64,000 nucleotides of DNA from Streptomyces sp. AJS327 (lineage in GTDB: Bacteria > Actinomycetota > Actinomycetes > Streptomycetales > Streptomycetaceae). Both the position numbers and the translations under genes were made by a program. The notes under the pieces are model-generated. The model saw nothing but the letters and a program-made list of their open reading frames with translations. It ran no database searches and was not told the origin of the DNA. The DNA lies in assembly GCF_013450295.1 (NCBI RefSeq), contig NZ_SKBR01000003.1:496001-560000 (forward strand), given 5' to 3'. Positions 23,096-32,691 of the stretch are shown piece by piece; the first letter of the stretch is position 1, and every line of letters begins with the position of its first letter.

Positions 23096-25729
23096 GTGGA
23101 CGCCGAGCTGACCAACAAGAGCCGGGACGCGATCAGCGCGGCCAACAACCGCGCCCTGAGCGACGGGCACCCCGACATCACCCCCGCGCACCTGCTCCTG
23201 GCCCTCCTCGAAGGCCAGGACAACGAGAACATCCAGGACCTGATCGCCGCCGTCGAGGCCGACCAGGCCGCGCTGCGCGCGGGCGCCGAACGGCAACTCG
23301 CCGGGCTGCCCAGCGTCCAGGGCTCGACCGTCGGCAAGCCGCAGCCGGACCGCGAGGTCCTCGCCGCGATCAACGACGCCGCCCAGCGGGCCAAGGAGCT
23401 GGGCGACGCCTACGTCTCCACCGAGCACCTGCTGATCGGGCTCGCCGCCAAGGGCGGGCACATCGCCGAGCTGCTGAGGGGGCAGGGCGCGAGCGACCAG
23501 CGGCTGCTCGACGCCTTCCAGGCGGGGCGCGGCGGCCAGCGCGTCACCAACCCCGACCCGGAGGGCACGTACAAGGCGCTGGAGAAGTTCGGCACCGACC
23601 TGACCGCCGCCGCGCGGGACGGCGCGCTGGACCCGGTCATCGGCCGGGACCAGGAGATCCGCCGCGTCGTGCAGGTGCTCTCGCGGCGAACCAAGAACAA
23701 CCCGGTGCTGATCGGTGAGCCCGGCGTCGGCAAGACGGCGGTCGTCGAGGGGCTGGCCCAGCGGATCGTGAAGGGAGACGTGCCGGAGAGCCTGCGGAAC
23801 AAGCGGCTGGTGGCGCTGGACCTCGGCGCGATGGTCGCCGGGGCGAAGTACCGGGGGGAGTTCGAGGAGCGGCTGAAGACCGTCCTCGCGGAGATCAAGA
23901 GCAGCGACGGCCAGGTCATCACCTTCATCGACGAACTGCACACCGTGGTCGGCGCGGGCGCCGGTGGCGACTCCTCGATGGACGCCGGCAACATGCTGAA
24001 GCCGATGCTGGCCCGGGGCGAGCTGCGGATGGTCGGCGCCACCACGCTGGACGAGTACCGCGAGCGGATCGAGAAGGACCCGGCGCTGGAGCGCCGCTTC
24101 CAGCAGGTGCTGGTGGCGGAGCCGACGGTGGAGGACTCCGTCGCGATCCTGCGCGGGCTGAAGGGGCGGTACGAGGCGCACCACAAGGTGCAGATCGCGG
24201 ACGGCTCGCTGGTCGCCGCCGCCGCGCTCTCCGACCGGTACATCACCTCCCGGTTCCTGCCAGACAAGGCCATCGACCTGGTGGACGAGGCCGCCTCCCG
24301 GCTGCGGATGGAGATCGACTCCTCCCCGGTGGAGATCGACGAACTCCAGCGCGCCGTCGACCGGTTGCGGATGGAGGAGCTGGCGCTGGACAAGGAGACC
24401 GACCCGGCCTCCGTGGAGCGGCTGGACCGGCTGCGCCGCGAACTGGCGGACAAGGAAGAGGAGTTGCGCGGGCTGAACGCCCGCTGGGAGAAGGAGAAGC
24501 AGGGCCTCAACCGGGTCGGTGACCTGAAGGGGCGGCTGGACGAACTGCACGGGCAGGCCGAACGCGCCCAGCGGGACGGCGACTTCGACTCCGCCTCCAA
24601 GCTCCTCTACGGCGAGATCCCCGCCGTGGAGCGGGAGCTGGCCGAGGCCACCGAAGCCGAGGAGGAGGCCGCCTCCCGCCGGGGCGGCAAGGACACCATG
24701 GTCAAGGAGGAGGTCGGCCCGGACGACATCGCGGACGTCGTCTCCTCCTGGACGGGCATCCCGGCGGGTCGGCTGCTGGAGGGGGAGACGCAGAAACTGC
24801 TGCGTATGGAGGACGAGTTGGGGAGGCGGCTCATCGGCCAGTCGGAGGCGGTACGCGCCGTCTCGGACGCGGTGCGCCGGACCCGCGCGGGCATCGCCGA
24901 CCCGGACCGTCCCACCGGTTCCTTCCTCTTCCTGGGGCCGACCGGCGTCGGTAAGACCGAACTCGCCAAGGCCCTCGCGGACTTCCTCTTCGACGACGAA
25001 CGGGCCATGGTCCGCATCGACATGAGCGAGTACAGCGAGAAGCACGCGGTGGCCCGGCTGGTCGGCGCGCCCCCCGGCTACGTGGGGTACGAGGAGGGCG
25101 GTCAGCTGACGGAGGCGGTGCGCCGCCGCCCGTACAGCGTGGTGCTGCTCGACGAGGTGGAGAAGGCGCACCCGGAGGTCTTCGACATCCTCCTCCAGGT
25201 GCTGGACGACGGGCGGTTGACGGACGGGCAGGGCCGTACCGTCGACTTCCGCAACACCATCCTGATCCTCACCTCCAACCTGGGCAGTCAGTTCCTCACC
25301 GATCCGCCGACCTCCGGCGCGAGCGGCGCCCAGGAGAGCCGCGAGCGCGTGCTGGAGGTGGTGCGGGCCACGTTCCGGCCCGAGTTCCTGAACCGGCTGG
25401 ACGATCTGGTGGTCTTCTCCGCGCTGAGCGGGGCCGAGTTGGAGCGGATCGCGCGGTTGCAGATCGACGCGCTCCAGCGCCGTCTCGCGGATCGGCGGCT
25501 CACCCTGGAGGTCACCCAGAGCGCGTTGGAGTGGCTGGCCCGCGAGGGGAACGACCCGGCGTACGGGGCGCGCCCGCTGCGCAGGCTGGTGCAGACCGCG
25601 ATCGGGGACCAGCTGGCCCGCGAGATCCTGGGCGGGGAGGTCCGGGACGGCGACACGGTGCGGGTCGACCACGTCGAGGGCTGGGAGGGCCTGATGGTGG
25701 GCGCCACCACCCCAGCGGCCACCGTCTGA
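23096..25729 (+). CDS. clpB: disaggregase ClpB (Hsp100)
   Basis: AAA+ disaggregase of 877 residues that acts with DnaK/DnaJ/GrpE. It has the N-terminal ClpN repeats (LTNKSRDAISAANNRAL; AKELGDAYVSTEHLLIGL), nucleotide domain 1 with Walker A GEPGVGKT and Walker B VITFIDELHT, the ClpB-specific middle coiled coil (RLDRLRRELADKEEELRGL and following, about residues 420-520), and domain 2 with GPTGVGKTELAKAL and VLLDEVEKAHP. GTG 23096 is preceded by GGAGG (23081-23085) and gives the standard N-terminus; the much longer frame upstream is not part of the protein. Control by HspR through the HAIR site is expected. Confidence 0.98.
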   Translation: MDAELTNKSRDAISAANNRALSDGHPDITPAHLLLALLEGQDNENIQDLIAAVEADQAALRAGAERQLAGLPSVQGSTVGKPQPDREVLAAINDAAQRAKELGDAYVSTEHLLIGLAAKGGHIAELLRGQGASDQRLLDAFQAGRGGQRVTNPDPEGTYKALEKFGTDLTAAARDGALDPVIGRDQEIRRVVQVLSRRTKNNPVLIGEPGVGKTAVVEGLAQRIVKGDVPESLRNKRLVALDLGAMVAGAKYRGEFEERLKTVLAEIKSSDGQVITFIDELHTVVGAGAGGDSSMDAGNMLKPMLARGELRMVGATTLDEYRERIEKDPALERRFQQVLVAEPTVEDSVAILRGLKGRYEAHHKVQIADGSLVAAAALSDRYITSRFLPDKAIDLVDEAASRLRMEIDSSPVEIDELQRAVDRLRMEELALDKETDPASVERLDRLRRELADKEEELRGLNARWEKEKQGLNRVGDLKGRLDELHGQAERAQRDGDFDSASKLLYGEIPAVERELAEATEAEEEAASRRGGKDTMVKEEVGPDDIADVVSSWTGIPAGRLLEGETQKLLRMEDELGRRLIGQSEAVRAVSDAVRRTRAGIADPDRPTGSFLFLGPTGVGKTELAKALADFLFDDERAMVRIDMSEYSEKHAVARLVGAPPGYVGYEEGGQLTEAVRRRPYSVVLLDEVEKAHPEVFDILLQVLDDGRLTDGQGRTVDFRNTILILTSNLGSQFLTDPPTSGASGAQESRERVLEVVRATFRPEFLNRLDDLVVFSALSGAELERIARLQIDALQRRLADRRLTLEVTQSALEWLAREGNDPAYGARPLRRLVQTAIGDQLAREILGGEVRDGDTVRVDHVEGWEGLMVGATTPAATV

Positions 25730-25929
25730 CCGGGGCTCCCCTTCGTCCCGTCCGTCCCGTCCGTCCGGTCCCCTCCCGGGCGCCCGGCGGGTTCGCGGGG
25801 CGCGCCGAACCGGTGGTGGGGACCGCGCGTCCGGGGTGGGCGCGGGCGTGCGTGTCCCCACCGGGAGGGTTGCGGGGACGGGGCCCGGATGGGAGAGGAT
25901 GGCGGGACGCGTACGAAGGGAAATCCACG

Positions 25930-26454
25930 GTGAGCATCGACCCGTCCTCGATCCCGAATTTCGGGGGCCAGCAGCCCGACGAGCAGGAGTCCGGCCCGAC
26001 CGGGCCGATCATCCCGGACCAGGATCTGGTGAAGCAGCTCCTCGACCAGATGGAGCTGAAGTACGTCGTCGACGACGAGGGTGACCTCGCGGCGCCGTGG
26101 GAGGAGTTCCGTACCTACTTCATGTTCCGTGGGGAGGAGGAGCAGCAGGTCTTCTCCGTGCGCACCTTCTACGACCGCGCGCACCCCATCGAGGACAAGC
26201 CGCAGTTGCTGGAGACCACGGACGACTGGAACCGCCGCACCCTGTGGCCCAAGGTCTACAGCCACACGCACGACGACGGCAGCGTCCGCCTGATCGGTGA
26301 GGCGCAGATGCTGATCGGGACGGGCGTCTCGCTGGAGCACTTCGTCTCCAGCACGGTCAGCTGGGTCCGTGCCTCGATCGAGTTCGACTCCTGGCTCCAG
26401 GAGCAGCTCGGACTGGAGAAGGACGTGGAGAGCCCGGGCGAACCGGAGGAGTGA
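25930..26454 (+). CDS. YbjN-domain protein
   Basis: A 174-residue soluble protein with the YbjN fold seen in many actinobacteria (structurally like type III secretion chaperones). Recognisable segments are LLDQMELKYVVDDEGDLAAPWEEF, YFMFRGEEEQQVFSVRTFYD and RLIGEAQMLIGTGVSLEHFVSSTVSWV. The N-terminus is a short disordered head, the C-terminus is acidic. GTG 25930 is chosen because AAGGGA lies eight bases upstream and the protein begins with the family sequence soon after. Role unknown; it lies 200 bases after clpB and could be a stress-related chaperone-like protein, but that is inference. Confidence 0.84.
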   Translation: MSIDPSSIPNFGGQQPDEQESGPTGPIIPDQDLVKQLLDQMELKYVVDDEGDLAAPWEEFRTYFMFRGEEEQQVFSVRTFYDRAHPIEDKPQLLETTDDWNRRTLWPKVYSHTHDDGSVRLIGEAQMLIGTGVSLEHFVSSTVSWVRASIEFDSWLQEQLGLEKDVESPGEPEE

Positions 26455-26511
26455 ACCTCCCGGGGCGGGCTCCGCGCGGATGACCGGGTGGCGGTTCCGT
26501 GGGACGTCGAG

Positions 26512-26529
26512 GGGCGCCTGAGGGCGCCC
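26512..26529 (+). terminator. hairpin after YbjN gene
   Basis: GGGCGCC, loop TGAG, GGCGCCC, followed by TTCC; 57 bases after the stop. Confidence 0.65.
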
Positions 26530-26823
26530 TTCCGCGTACCCGGCGGAGCCGCCATCGGACGTCCGGAGCGCCGGAAGCCCGGAGCGCCCGACGCCTGGGG
26601 TCTCCGGAAGTGCACGCCTCTCCCAGGCCCCACGCCCCTCCGGGCTCCCTGGCCGTCTCCGACCGTCCCTGACCTGCCGTTCTCTCCCCCGTCTCGCCTG
26701 TCGGGGGCGTGCGCCCGGGGTGGAGGAGGCGGGCTTCGGCGGCGCCCGAAAGGTCTGCCGTCCGCTTTGACGTGTCTCCTACATTTTTGGTGTTCGTTGA
26801 CACCAGACGACGGGGGACCAGAG

Positions 26824-27732
26824 ATGTACCGGACACGTACGCCCGTGGCGATGACCGCCACCGGACTCGCCACCGTCCTCCTGCTCACGGCCTGCGGCGG
26901 CTCCGAGGACTCGGACGGGAAGGACTCGGAGAAGAAGCGGGACGACGGCATCTCCGCGCAGCGGGGCACCGGCAAGAAGCAGGACGTGAAGCGGCCCATG
27001 AAGCGGCTGTGGATGCCCTTCCCCTGCGGCCAGAAGTGGCGCGTCAACTCCTACGACGAGAAGCACGCGCCCGCGCTGGACATGGTCCGCGAGCCGCAGC
27101 ACAAGACGGAGGGCTCCACCCTCCGCGCGGCGGCCTCCGGGACCGTCCGCATCTCGAAGTCGGACAGCGGCGCTGGCAACGTCGTGCAGATCAAGCACGC
27201 CTACGGCTACTACACCACCTACCTGCATCTCAAGAAGAAGTACGTCGAGGAGGGGCAGAAGGTGAAGCGGACCACGAGGATCGGCACGGTCGGCGACACC
27301 GGCTCCAACGGAAACACCCCCCACCTGCATTTCGAGGTCGCCAAGGGCGCGAAGAACGCGGACCACTGGGGCGAGCGGGAGGGCGACAAGTACCGCGAGA
27401 CCGCGAACCTCCACCCCACGTCCTACAAGGGTGTCGGCAAGGAGTGGCGGAACGCGGTCTCGCACTCCTGCGCCGCGCCGAGGCCCACCAAGTTCGCGAA
27501 GTACCGCGTCGTCCGCACGGTCAACGCGCGGGAATGGGCGGGGACGAAGTACCAGTCGGCCCGCAAGGAACGCAAGGGCCGGACGATCTACCTGGGCTGC
27601 GACCACTACCGCAAGCCGGAGGGCAAGCTCTTCCGGCGCGTCCAGGGCGGAGCCGGGCCGGACGGGAAGGGCCTGTGGGTCAGGGCTTCCAAGACCTACG
27701 TGAAGAAGATCGGCAAGTGCTCCGCGCGCTGA
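26824..27732 (+). CDS. M23-like (LytM) lipoprotein peptidase
   Basis: A 302-residue surface lipoprotein. The N-terminal lipobox is LLLTACGGS, followed by a charged Lys/Asp-rich linker. The central domain resembles peptidoglycan endopeptidases of family M23: H81 and D86 (HAPALD), a GTVRISKSDSGAGNVVQIKH glycine-strand region, YTTYLHL, and HLHFEV with H167 and H169. The H...D spacing has one residue more than the usual H-x3-D, so activity is plausible but not certain. The C-terminal 110 residues (WAGTKYQSARK, YLGCDHYRKPEG) resemble an SH3-like or peptidoglycan-binding add-on with three Cys. ATG 26824 is preceded by GGGGGA. Probably cell-wall remodelling outside the membrane. Confidence 0.84.
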   Translation: MYRTRTPVAMTATGLATVLLLTACGGSEDSDGKDSEKKRDDGISAQRGTGKKQDVKRPMKRLWMPFPCGQKWRVNSYDEKHAPALDMVREPQHKTEGSTLRAAASGTVRISKSDSGAGNVVQIKHAYGYYTTYLHLKKKYVEEGQKVKRTTRIGTVGDTGSNGNTPHLHFEVAKGAKNADHWGEREGDKYRETANLHPTSYKGVGKEWRNAVSHSCAAPRPTKFAKYRVVRTVNAREWAGTKYQSARKERKGRTIYLGCDHYRKPEGKLFRRVQGGAGPDGKGLWVRASKTYVKKIGKCSAR

Positions 27733-27858
27733 CCCCGGCGCGCCCGCTGACCCCGGTGCCCGCTGAGTCCGGCGCCCGCTGATCCTCGCAGCCCGGCGGT
27801 CCGGCGTCCCGTCCCCGCGCGGGCGCCGGGCCGCTGTCATACGCGCCGGGCCGGGCGC

Positions 27859-29046
27859 TCAACCGCCGCGCAGAGCGCCCAGCCGCTCGGCCGCCTCCCG
27901 GAGCACGGAGACCCGCTTGCAGAAGGCGAACCGGACGAAGGGGGCGCCCACTTCGGCGTGGTCGTAGAAGACCTGGTTGGGCACGGCCACCACGCCACAC
28001 CGCTCCGGCAGCCGGAGGCAGAAGCCGACCCCGTCGCTCTCCCCGAGCGGGCGGATGTCGGTGGTGACGAAGTACGTCCCGGCGGGCGGGAAGACCGTGA
28101 ACCCCGCCTCGGACAGTCCGCTCACCAGCACGTCCCGCTGTGTGGCCAGCCGCTCCCGCAGCTCCGTGAAGTACGCGTCCGGCAGCCGCAGCGCCTCCGC
28201 GACCGCGTACTGGAACGGCCCGGCGGAGACGTACGTCAGGTACTGCTTGGCCGAGCGCACCGCCGCGAGCAGTTCGGGCACCGCCGTCACCCAACCGACC
28301 TTCCAGCCGGTGAAGGAGAAGGTCTTCCCGGCCGAGCTGATGGTCACCGTCCGCTCGCGCATCCCGGGGAAGGACGCCAGCGGCAGGTGCTCACCGTCGA
28401 ACACCAGGTGCTCGTACACCTCGTCGGTCACGACCAACAGGTCCCGCTCCACGCAGAGTTCGGCGACGGCCGCCAGCTCTGAGCGGCTGAGCACCGTACC
28501 CGTCGGATTGTGCGGGGAGTTGAGCAGAATGAGCCGGGTGCGGTCGGTCACCGCGTCCCGCAGTTCGTCCAGGTCGAGCTGGAAGCGGCCGCGTTCGGCG
28601 TCCGGCCGCAGTGTCACCGGAACGCGGGTGCCACCGGCCATCGCGATGGCGGCGGCGTAGGAGTCGTAGTACGGCTCCAGCGCGACCACCTCGTCCCCGG
28701 GTTCCAGCAGGCCCAGCAGCGCGGCGGTGATGGCCTCGGTGGCACCGGCCGTGACCAGCACCTCTGTCTCCGGGTCGCAGACGACGCCCAGATGGCCGTA
28801 CCAGCGCTCCTGGTGCGCGGCGACCGCCTCGCGCAGCTCCGGAACGCCGGGGCCCGGCGGGTACTGGTTGCCCAGCCCGTCGCGCAGCGCACGGACGGCG
28901 GCCTCCCGCACCTCCTCCGGGCCGTCCGTGTCGGGAAAGCCCTGGCCCAGGTTGATGGCGCCGGTGCGCACGGCGAGCGCCGACATCTCCGCGAAGATCG
29001 TCGTGCCGAACTCCGCCAGCCGGTGGTTCTGCGGTGGTCGTCCCAT
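27859..29046 (-). CDS. PLP-dependent aminotransferase (class I/II)
   Basis: Fold-type I aminotransferase of 395 residues. Visible motifs are INLGQGFPDTDGP, NQYPPGPGVPELREAV, the cofactor-binding TAGATEAITAALL, LNSPHNPTGTVLS, VVTDEVYEHLVFD and the Schiff-base lysine K241 (SSAGKTFSFTGWKVGW). The pattern is closest to the kynurenine/methionine/glutamine aminotransferase and succinyl-diaminopimelate aminotransferase group, so substrate is uncertain; aspC is sometimes used for Streptomyces homologues. ATG 29046 is preferred over ATG 29055, because GGAGG directly abuts the latter but lies nine bases from the former. It is convergent with the M23 lipoprotein gene. Confidence 0.9.
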   Translation of the reverse strand: MGRPPQNHRLAEFGTTIFAEMSALAVRTGAINLGQGFPDTDGPEEVREAAVRALRDGLGNQYPPGPGVPELREAVAAHQERWYGHLGVVCDPETEVLVTAGATEAITAALLGLLEPGDEVVALEPYYDSYAAAIAMAGGTRVPVTLRPDAERGRFQLDLDELRDAVTDRTRLILLNSPHNPTGTVLSRSELAAVAELCVERDLLVVTDEVYEHLVFDGEHLPLASFPGMRERTVTISSAGKTFSFTGWKVGWVTAVPELLAAVRSAKQYLTYVSAGPFQYAVAEALRLPDAYFTELRERLATQRDVLVSGLSEAGFTVFPPAGTYFVTTDIRPLGESDGVGFCLRLPERCGVVAVPNQVFYDHAEVGAPFVRFAFCKRVSVLREAAERLGALRGG

Positions 29047-29179
29047 GTCCGTCATCCTCCGCCCAAGCTCTGGATTGGCTCAACTCCGCTTTCGGAACTG
29101 TCCGGCCGGGGCAGAAGGCGGTTCCAGGCCGAGGCGGTTCGCGCGGGCGGAGTACGGCGGGCCGGAAAGGGGGAGTTCG

Positions 29180-29368
29180 GTGGGCGTCATCCTGCTCGTG
29201 GCGGTGATCATCGCCGTCCTGGTGTTCCTCAGGAGACAGGAACGGCCCCGGGAACGGCGCGGGTCCTGGTGGACCGGCGGCAGCGGTGGGGGAGGGTGTG
29301 GCGCTGGCTGCGGCGGTGGCGGCGGGGACGGCGGGGACGGCGGCGGTGGGGGCGGGGGCGGCGAGTGA
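29180..29368 (+). CDS. Gly/Cys-tailed membrane microprotein 1
   Basis: A 62-residue protein: one transmembrane helix at the very N-terminus (VGVILLVAVIIAVLVFL), a strongly basic linker (RRQERPRERRGSWWTGG), then a tail of Gly with two Cys and two Asp (GGGGCGAGCGGGGGDGG) ending in Glu. GTG 29180 follows GGGGGA. It is the most divergent of four tandem paralogues in the next 1.4 kb: the helix-linker-tail plan is the same, but its leader is not repeated in the others. The orientation predicted by the basic linker is tail inside the cell. I know of no assigned function. Confidence 0.68.
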   Translation: MGVILLVAVIIAVLVFLRRQERPRERRGSWWTGGSGGGGCGAGCGGGGGDGGDGGGGGGGGE

Positions 29369-29730
29369 CGTACCGGCGCATGGCGGTACCGCCAACCTCC
29401 CGACCCAGCACGGCCGTCTACGCGGCCGGATGCTCATCTCCCGTACTGGCCAGGGGAGTTCACCCCGGGAGAGGGGACCGACGCCGGTGTCCCAGAGGCC
29501 ACGCCAGAGCCGCGGAGCGGTCAGGAACCGTCCCCACAGGCGCCGTTCGGAGCAGCGGATGTCCGGATTCGGTGACAGGGGGAGAAAGAAAGGCTAAAGC
29601 GGCGAACCACGGACCGCGCCACACACGTGGACCACGTATCGGGAGACGTTCCGGGCCGTGTGGGGCGGCTCGCCCGTCAGGCCCCCCGACCAGGGGCTAC
29701 GGCGGACAACGTACGGGGGAAGGACACGCG
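29369..29730. other. intergenic inside the Gly/Cys array
   Basis: About 360 bases without a credible gene. Its last 70 bases contain the hairpin (GCCCC...GGGGC around 29682-29697) and the leader GGCGGACAACGTACGG that recurs before the next paralogue. Confidence 0.5.
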
Positions 29731-29952
29731 ATGAGTCCCTTGACACTCACCATCATCTTCTTCTTCGTGATGGCGGTGGTGGCGTTACTCAGCATGGTGC
29801 TCGCGGGCCCCCGCGCGGGCCAGGGCCACAAGGCCAGAGGCCCCGGCGGCGCGGGCGGCGCGGGCGGTGCAAGCGTCAACGGCGGTGACGGCGGAGGCGG
29901 TTCGTCCTGCGGCGGCGGTGGCGGCGGTTGTGGTGGTGGCGGGGGCTGCTGA
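29731..29952 (+). CDS. Gly/Cys-tailed membrane microprotein 2
   Basis: A 73-residue protein: short head (MSPLTLT), one transmembrane helix (IIFFFVMAVVALLSMVLA), a basic/Gly linker (GPRAGQGHKARGPGG), then a tail with the pattern VNGGDGGGGSSC-G6-C-G5-C. ATG 29731 has GGGGGAAGGA upstream. The final 25 codons are nearly identical in DNA to those of the next gene. The pattern of three Cys embedded in poly-Gly is highly regular and unlike ordinary disordered linkers. Tails could be disulfide-linked, metal-binding or modified; none of this is shown. Confidence 0.75.
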   Translation: MSPLTLTIIFFFVMAVVALLSMVLAGPRAGQGHKARGPGGAGGAGGASVNGGDGGGGSSCGGGGGGCGGGGGC

Positions 29953-30234
29953 GGACGCTCTCCGGACCCCCGATCAGGGGCCCGGCGGACAACGCACGGA
30001 GGAGGACACACGATGGACCCGATGGCGATCGCCATCGCCCTCTTCGTGGGGGTGACACTGGTGACCCTTCTCGGCATCGCGATCGCGGCGAGCCGCGCGA
30101 GCGCGGGCCCCGGGACTGGTGGTTCGGGCTGGGCAGGGGGCGGCGCGGGCGTCAACGGCGGTGACGGCGGAGGCGGTTCATCCTGCGGCGGCGGTGGCGG
30201 CGGTTGTGGTGGTGGCGGGGGCTGCTGAGGACTC
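29873..30234. repeat. recent 86-bp duplication (29873-29958 and 30149-30234)
   Basis: Two direct copies 276 bases apart, each covering the Cys-containing tail and stop of microproteins 2 and 3. By eye they differ at only one position in about 86. The surrounding helix codons are much less alike, so the tail was duplicated or gene-converted recently. Confidence 0.9.
30013..30228 (+). CDS. Gly/Cys-tailed membrane microprotein 3
   Basis: A 71-residue protein: transmembrane helix (IAIALFVGVTLVTLLGIAIAA), short basic turn (SRAS), Gly/Ser linker with one Trp (GTGGSGWAGGG) and the same C-terminal pattern as microprotein 2 (VNGGDGGGGSSC, six Gly, Cys, five Gly, Cys). ATG 30013 follows GGAGGAGGA. The leader before it (GGCGGACAACGCACGG plus a GGGG-rich hairpin) repeats that of microprotein 2, showing that whole cassettes, not only tails, were duplicated. 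Confidence 0.75.
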   Translation: MDPMAIAIALFVGVTLVTLLGIAIAASRASAGPGTGGSGWAGGGAGVNGGDGGGGSSCGGGGGGCGGGGGC

Positions 30235-30290
30235 TCGCCGGACCCCCGACCGGGGGCCACGGCACGGAACGCACGGGGAAGGACGGAGAG

Positions 30291-30560
<270 letters not shown>

Positions 30561-31185
30561 GCCCCCGTGGCGGGCCGCCGGATCTCCGGCGGCCCGGCCA
30601 CCCGTCACCGACCCGGCGACTGACCGGCTCCCGAGCGCCCATCGCTGTGTGCATCGTCACACACGGTGGGCGCTCGCGACGGTGCGTGGGCACGCTCGGG
30701 CCGCCCACGGCGCCGGACACGCCCCGGGGCCTCCCCCCGGGGCCGCGACGGACCGTCCGCGCTCCCACGTCGGTGGGCGGGGGCGGCCGGACGCCACCGG
30801 AGGGCGGTACCGCCGGGGAACGGTCGAACAGCCGGAGCCCGCGCAGGAGGCCCGGAAGCGGCGAATATCACAGATCACCGGGGCCGGACCGACCAGACAG
30901 TCGGTCCGGTCCACCCGTGGGGCCGCGTAGAATGCTCCCCAGGGTGAACACCTGACCGGTGCGAGCCCCTTGGGATGGATATCGGAAGAAGTTGGGTAAA
31001 AGCGCTGTGCGCGCCAACCCTTCCGTGATTCGGTGAATCCGCGTCCCCAGGGCCCGAGTTCCAGGGCTGGCCCGGGGCGGCAGCCCTGAGGGGGACGGGG
31101 CACGCGCCGTCGAACGTACGACTCTGGTCCTTCCGCCGAAGGGTGGACCGGCCCACCCTCCATCGCGTGCTTGCGGAGCCGATCC
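30561..31185. other. intergenic, possible promoter for DUF2617 gene
   Basis: About 625 bases. A TAGAAT -10-like box lies at about 30927-30932, in a less G+C-rich patch (30920-31025). No gene seen. The mRNA leader from there would be about 245 bases. Confidence 0.4.
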
Positions 31186-31758
31186 ATGCTCACCACTCTT
31201 CACACTGCCTATACCGATACCCGGGCGGGCGACCTGGCCTGGGCGCTGGGCCGCGAGCCACTGCCCGCGCTCGCCACACTCGACCTCGAACTCTCCGGCG
31301 CCACCGTGCAGTTGAGGCTCCTCGGCGCCTCGCATCAGGTGCTGATCGAGGAGGAGGGCGGCAGTTGCTCCGAGACCGTCGCCTGTATGCCGGGCAGCAG
31401 CTCACCCCTCCCGCTCGGTGTGTCCAAGAGACTCGGCGACTGGGACTACGAGTTCGCCGCCCGGGTCGAGAAGCTCTCCGAGGGCTCGTTCGCCGGGCGT
31501 GCACAGGAGTTGCTGGCCCTCGTCGCCGACCATCCGAGGGGACTGGCGGGCACCTTCCCGGGCGCACCACACGCCTTCACCGCGCTGCTGGTGCAGCGTC
31601 ACGAGCACCAGGTGCACTGGCGTACCTGGCATTCGTACCCGCAGGAAGGGCAGTTGGTGTCCACCCGTACCCGGGTCGGCGCCCGCACCCTGGAGGCGAT
31701 GGAGCGTGACGCGGCGGAACGCGCCGTCGCATGCGGTCCGTTGGCCACCCCGGTGTGA
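31186..31758 (+). CDS. DUF2617-family protein
   Basis: A 190-residue soluble protein matching the actinobacterial DUF2617 family by its segments TLHTAYTDTRAGDLAWALG, VQLRLLGASHQVL, WDYEFAARVEKL, LVADHPRGLAGTFPGAPHAFTAL and HWRTWHSYPQEGQLV, where the latter resembles the family signature. No membrane segment or signal peptide. ATG 31186 is chosen over two earlier in-frame starts, because GGAG (31174-31177) has the right spacing. Function unknown in the family. It precedes the spermidine-synthase-like gene, as in other Streptomyces, though here a 1-kb gap intervenes. Confidence 0.8.
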   Translation: MLTTLHTAYTDTRAGDLAWALGREPLPALATLDLELSGATVQLRLLGASHQVLIEEEGGSCSETVACMPGSSSPLPLGVSKRLGDWDYEFAARVEKLSEGSFAGRAQELLALVADHPRGLAGTFPGAPHAFTALLVQRHEHQVHWRTWHSYPQEGQLVSTRTRVGARTLEAMERDAAERAVACGPLATPV

Positions 31759-31964
31759 GTCCCGACCGCTCCATCAGTCACCCGCGCGAGCGGGGCGCCC
31801 GGAAGACGTCGGTGGCGCGGAGCACGCGAGCCGCGCGGGCGAATGAGCCGGTGCGACCGGAGCCCCCCGGGTGCACGTGCCGACGACGGACGACAACAGC
31901 CCGCGCGGGCGCGGGTATCCACCCCCTCCGCCCGAGACACCCCCAACCACCCCCGACACGCGAT

Positions 31965-32012
31965 CTGTTGACCGACCGACCTGTTGACCGACCGACCTGT
32001 TGACCGACCGAC
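31965..32012. repeat. 16-bp tandem repeat x3
   Basis: Three perfect copies of CTGTTGACCGACCGAC, each itself carrying the direct repeat GACC. Confidence 0.95.
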
Positions 32013-32280
32013 ACGGTGACGCGCCGCGCGTCGGTCCACCGGCGGTCGATGTACCGGTGCGTGGCGACGGTCCCTCGGGAACGGGCCGGTGCCGTCCGGG
32101 ACGGCGCCCGGACGGATCGCGCGTCGCGCGACGTCGGCGGCTGTGCCGCCGGTGTGGACCCGCCTGTCCACCCACGCCTGTCCACCCTCCGCAACCCCCA
32201 TACGAGCGCCGACAGTTGACCTCGGTCCGCGACCGCCCCGGTCCGCGATCGACCCGGCTCCGAGCCGCCCCTCTCGGTCC

Positions 32281-32316
32281 GGAGCTGACCGCCGGAGCTG
32301 ACCGCCGGAGCTGACC
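32281..32316. repeat. 13-bp tandem repeat, nearly three copies
   Basis: GGAGCTGACCGCC repeated twice, plus GGAGCTGACC. Confidence 0.92.
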
Positions 32317-32691
32317 TCTCCGTGTCCGTTCCGTGCCGGTCGCGCTGTCGTGTGCGTCCCGATGCCGAGCACCCGCCGGGCGTCGCGGAGCACGCTCCCG
32401 CCTTCCCGTCCTCGTCCCCTCCGGCCCCTCCATCCCCATCCGTCCCCTCCATCCCTCTCCATCCCTCTTCATCCCTCTCAGTACCTCCGCGTTCCTCTCC
32501 GCGCCGGACCGACGGCTGGTCGCCCCCCACGATGGGGCGTGGGGGCGTACCTGGCTGACGCGGGGAGGTGCGGCCGCGGGGGCATCTGGCCCTGGAGAGC
32601 GTTCGGTTGGGAGGGTGGGGCGGCTCCGGTCGTGGTGGTCGGGCGATGCTGCGAGGGTTGGCACGGCGCTGCGGGATTGGGGAGGTGGAGA

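Larger units (their letters stand above)
31759..32691. other. repeat-rich intergenic region
   Basis: More than 900 bases with no credible gene. It carries a 16-bp repeat (three copies), a 13-bp repeat (nearly three copies) and a pyrimidine-rich stretch with CATCCCTCT-like units (32427-32480). Confidence 0.6.

Noticed and set aside
26768..26800. Promoter TTGACG ahead of the M23 lipoprotein gene
   Set aside because: No -10 at a workable distance from the hexamer.
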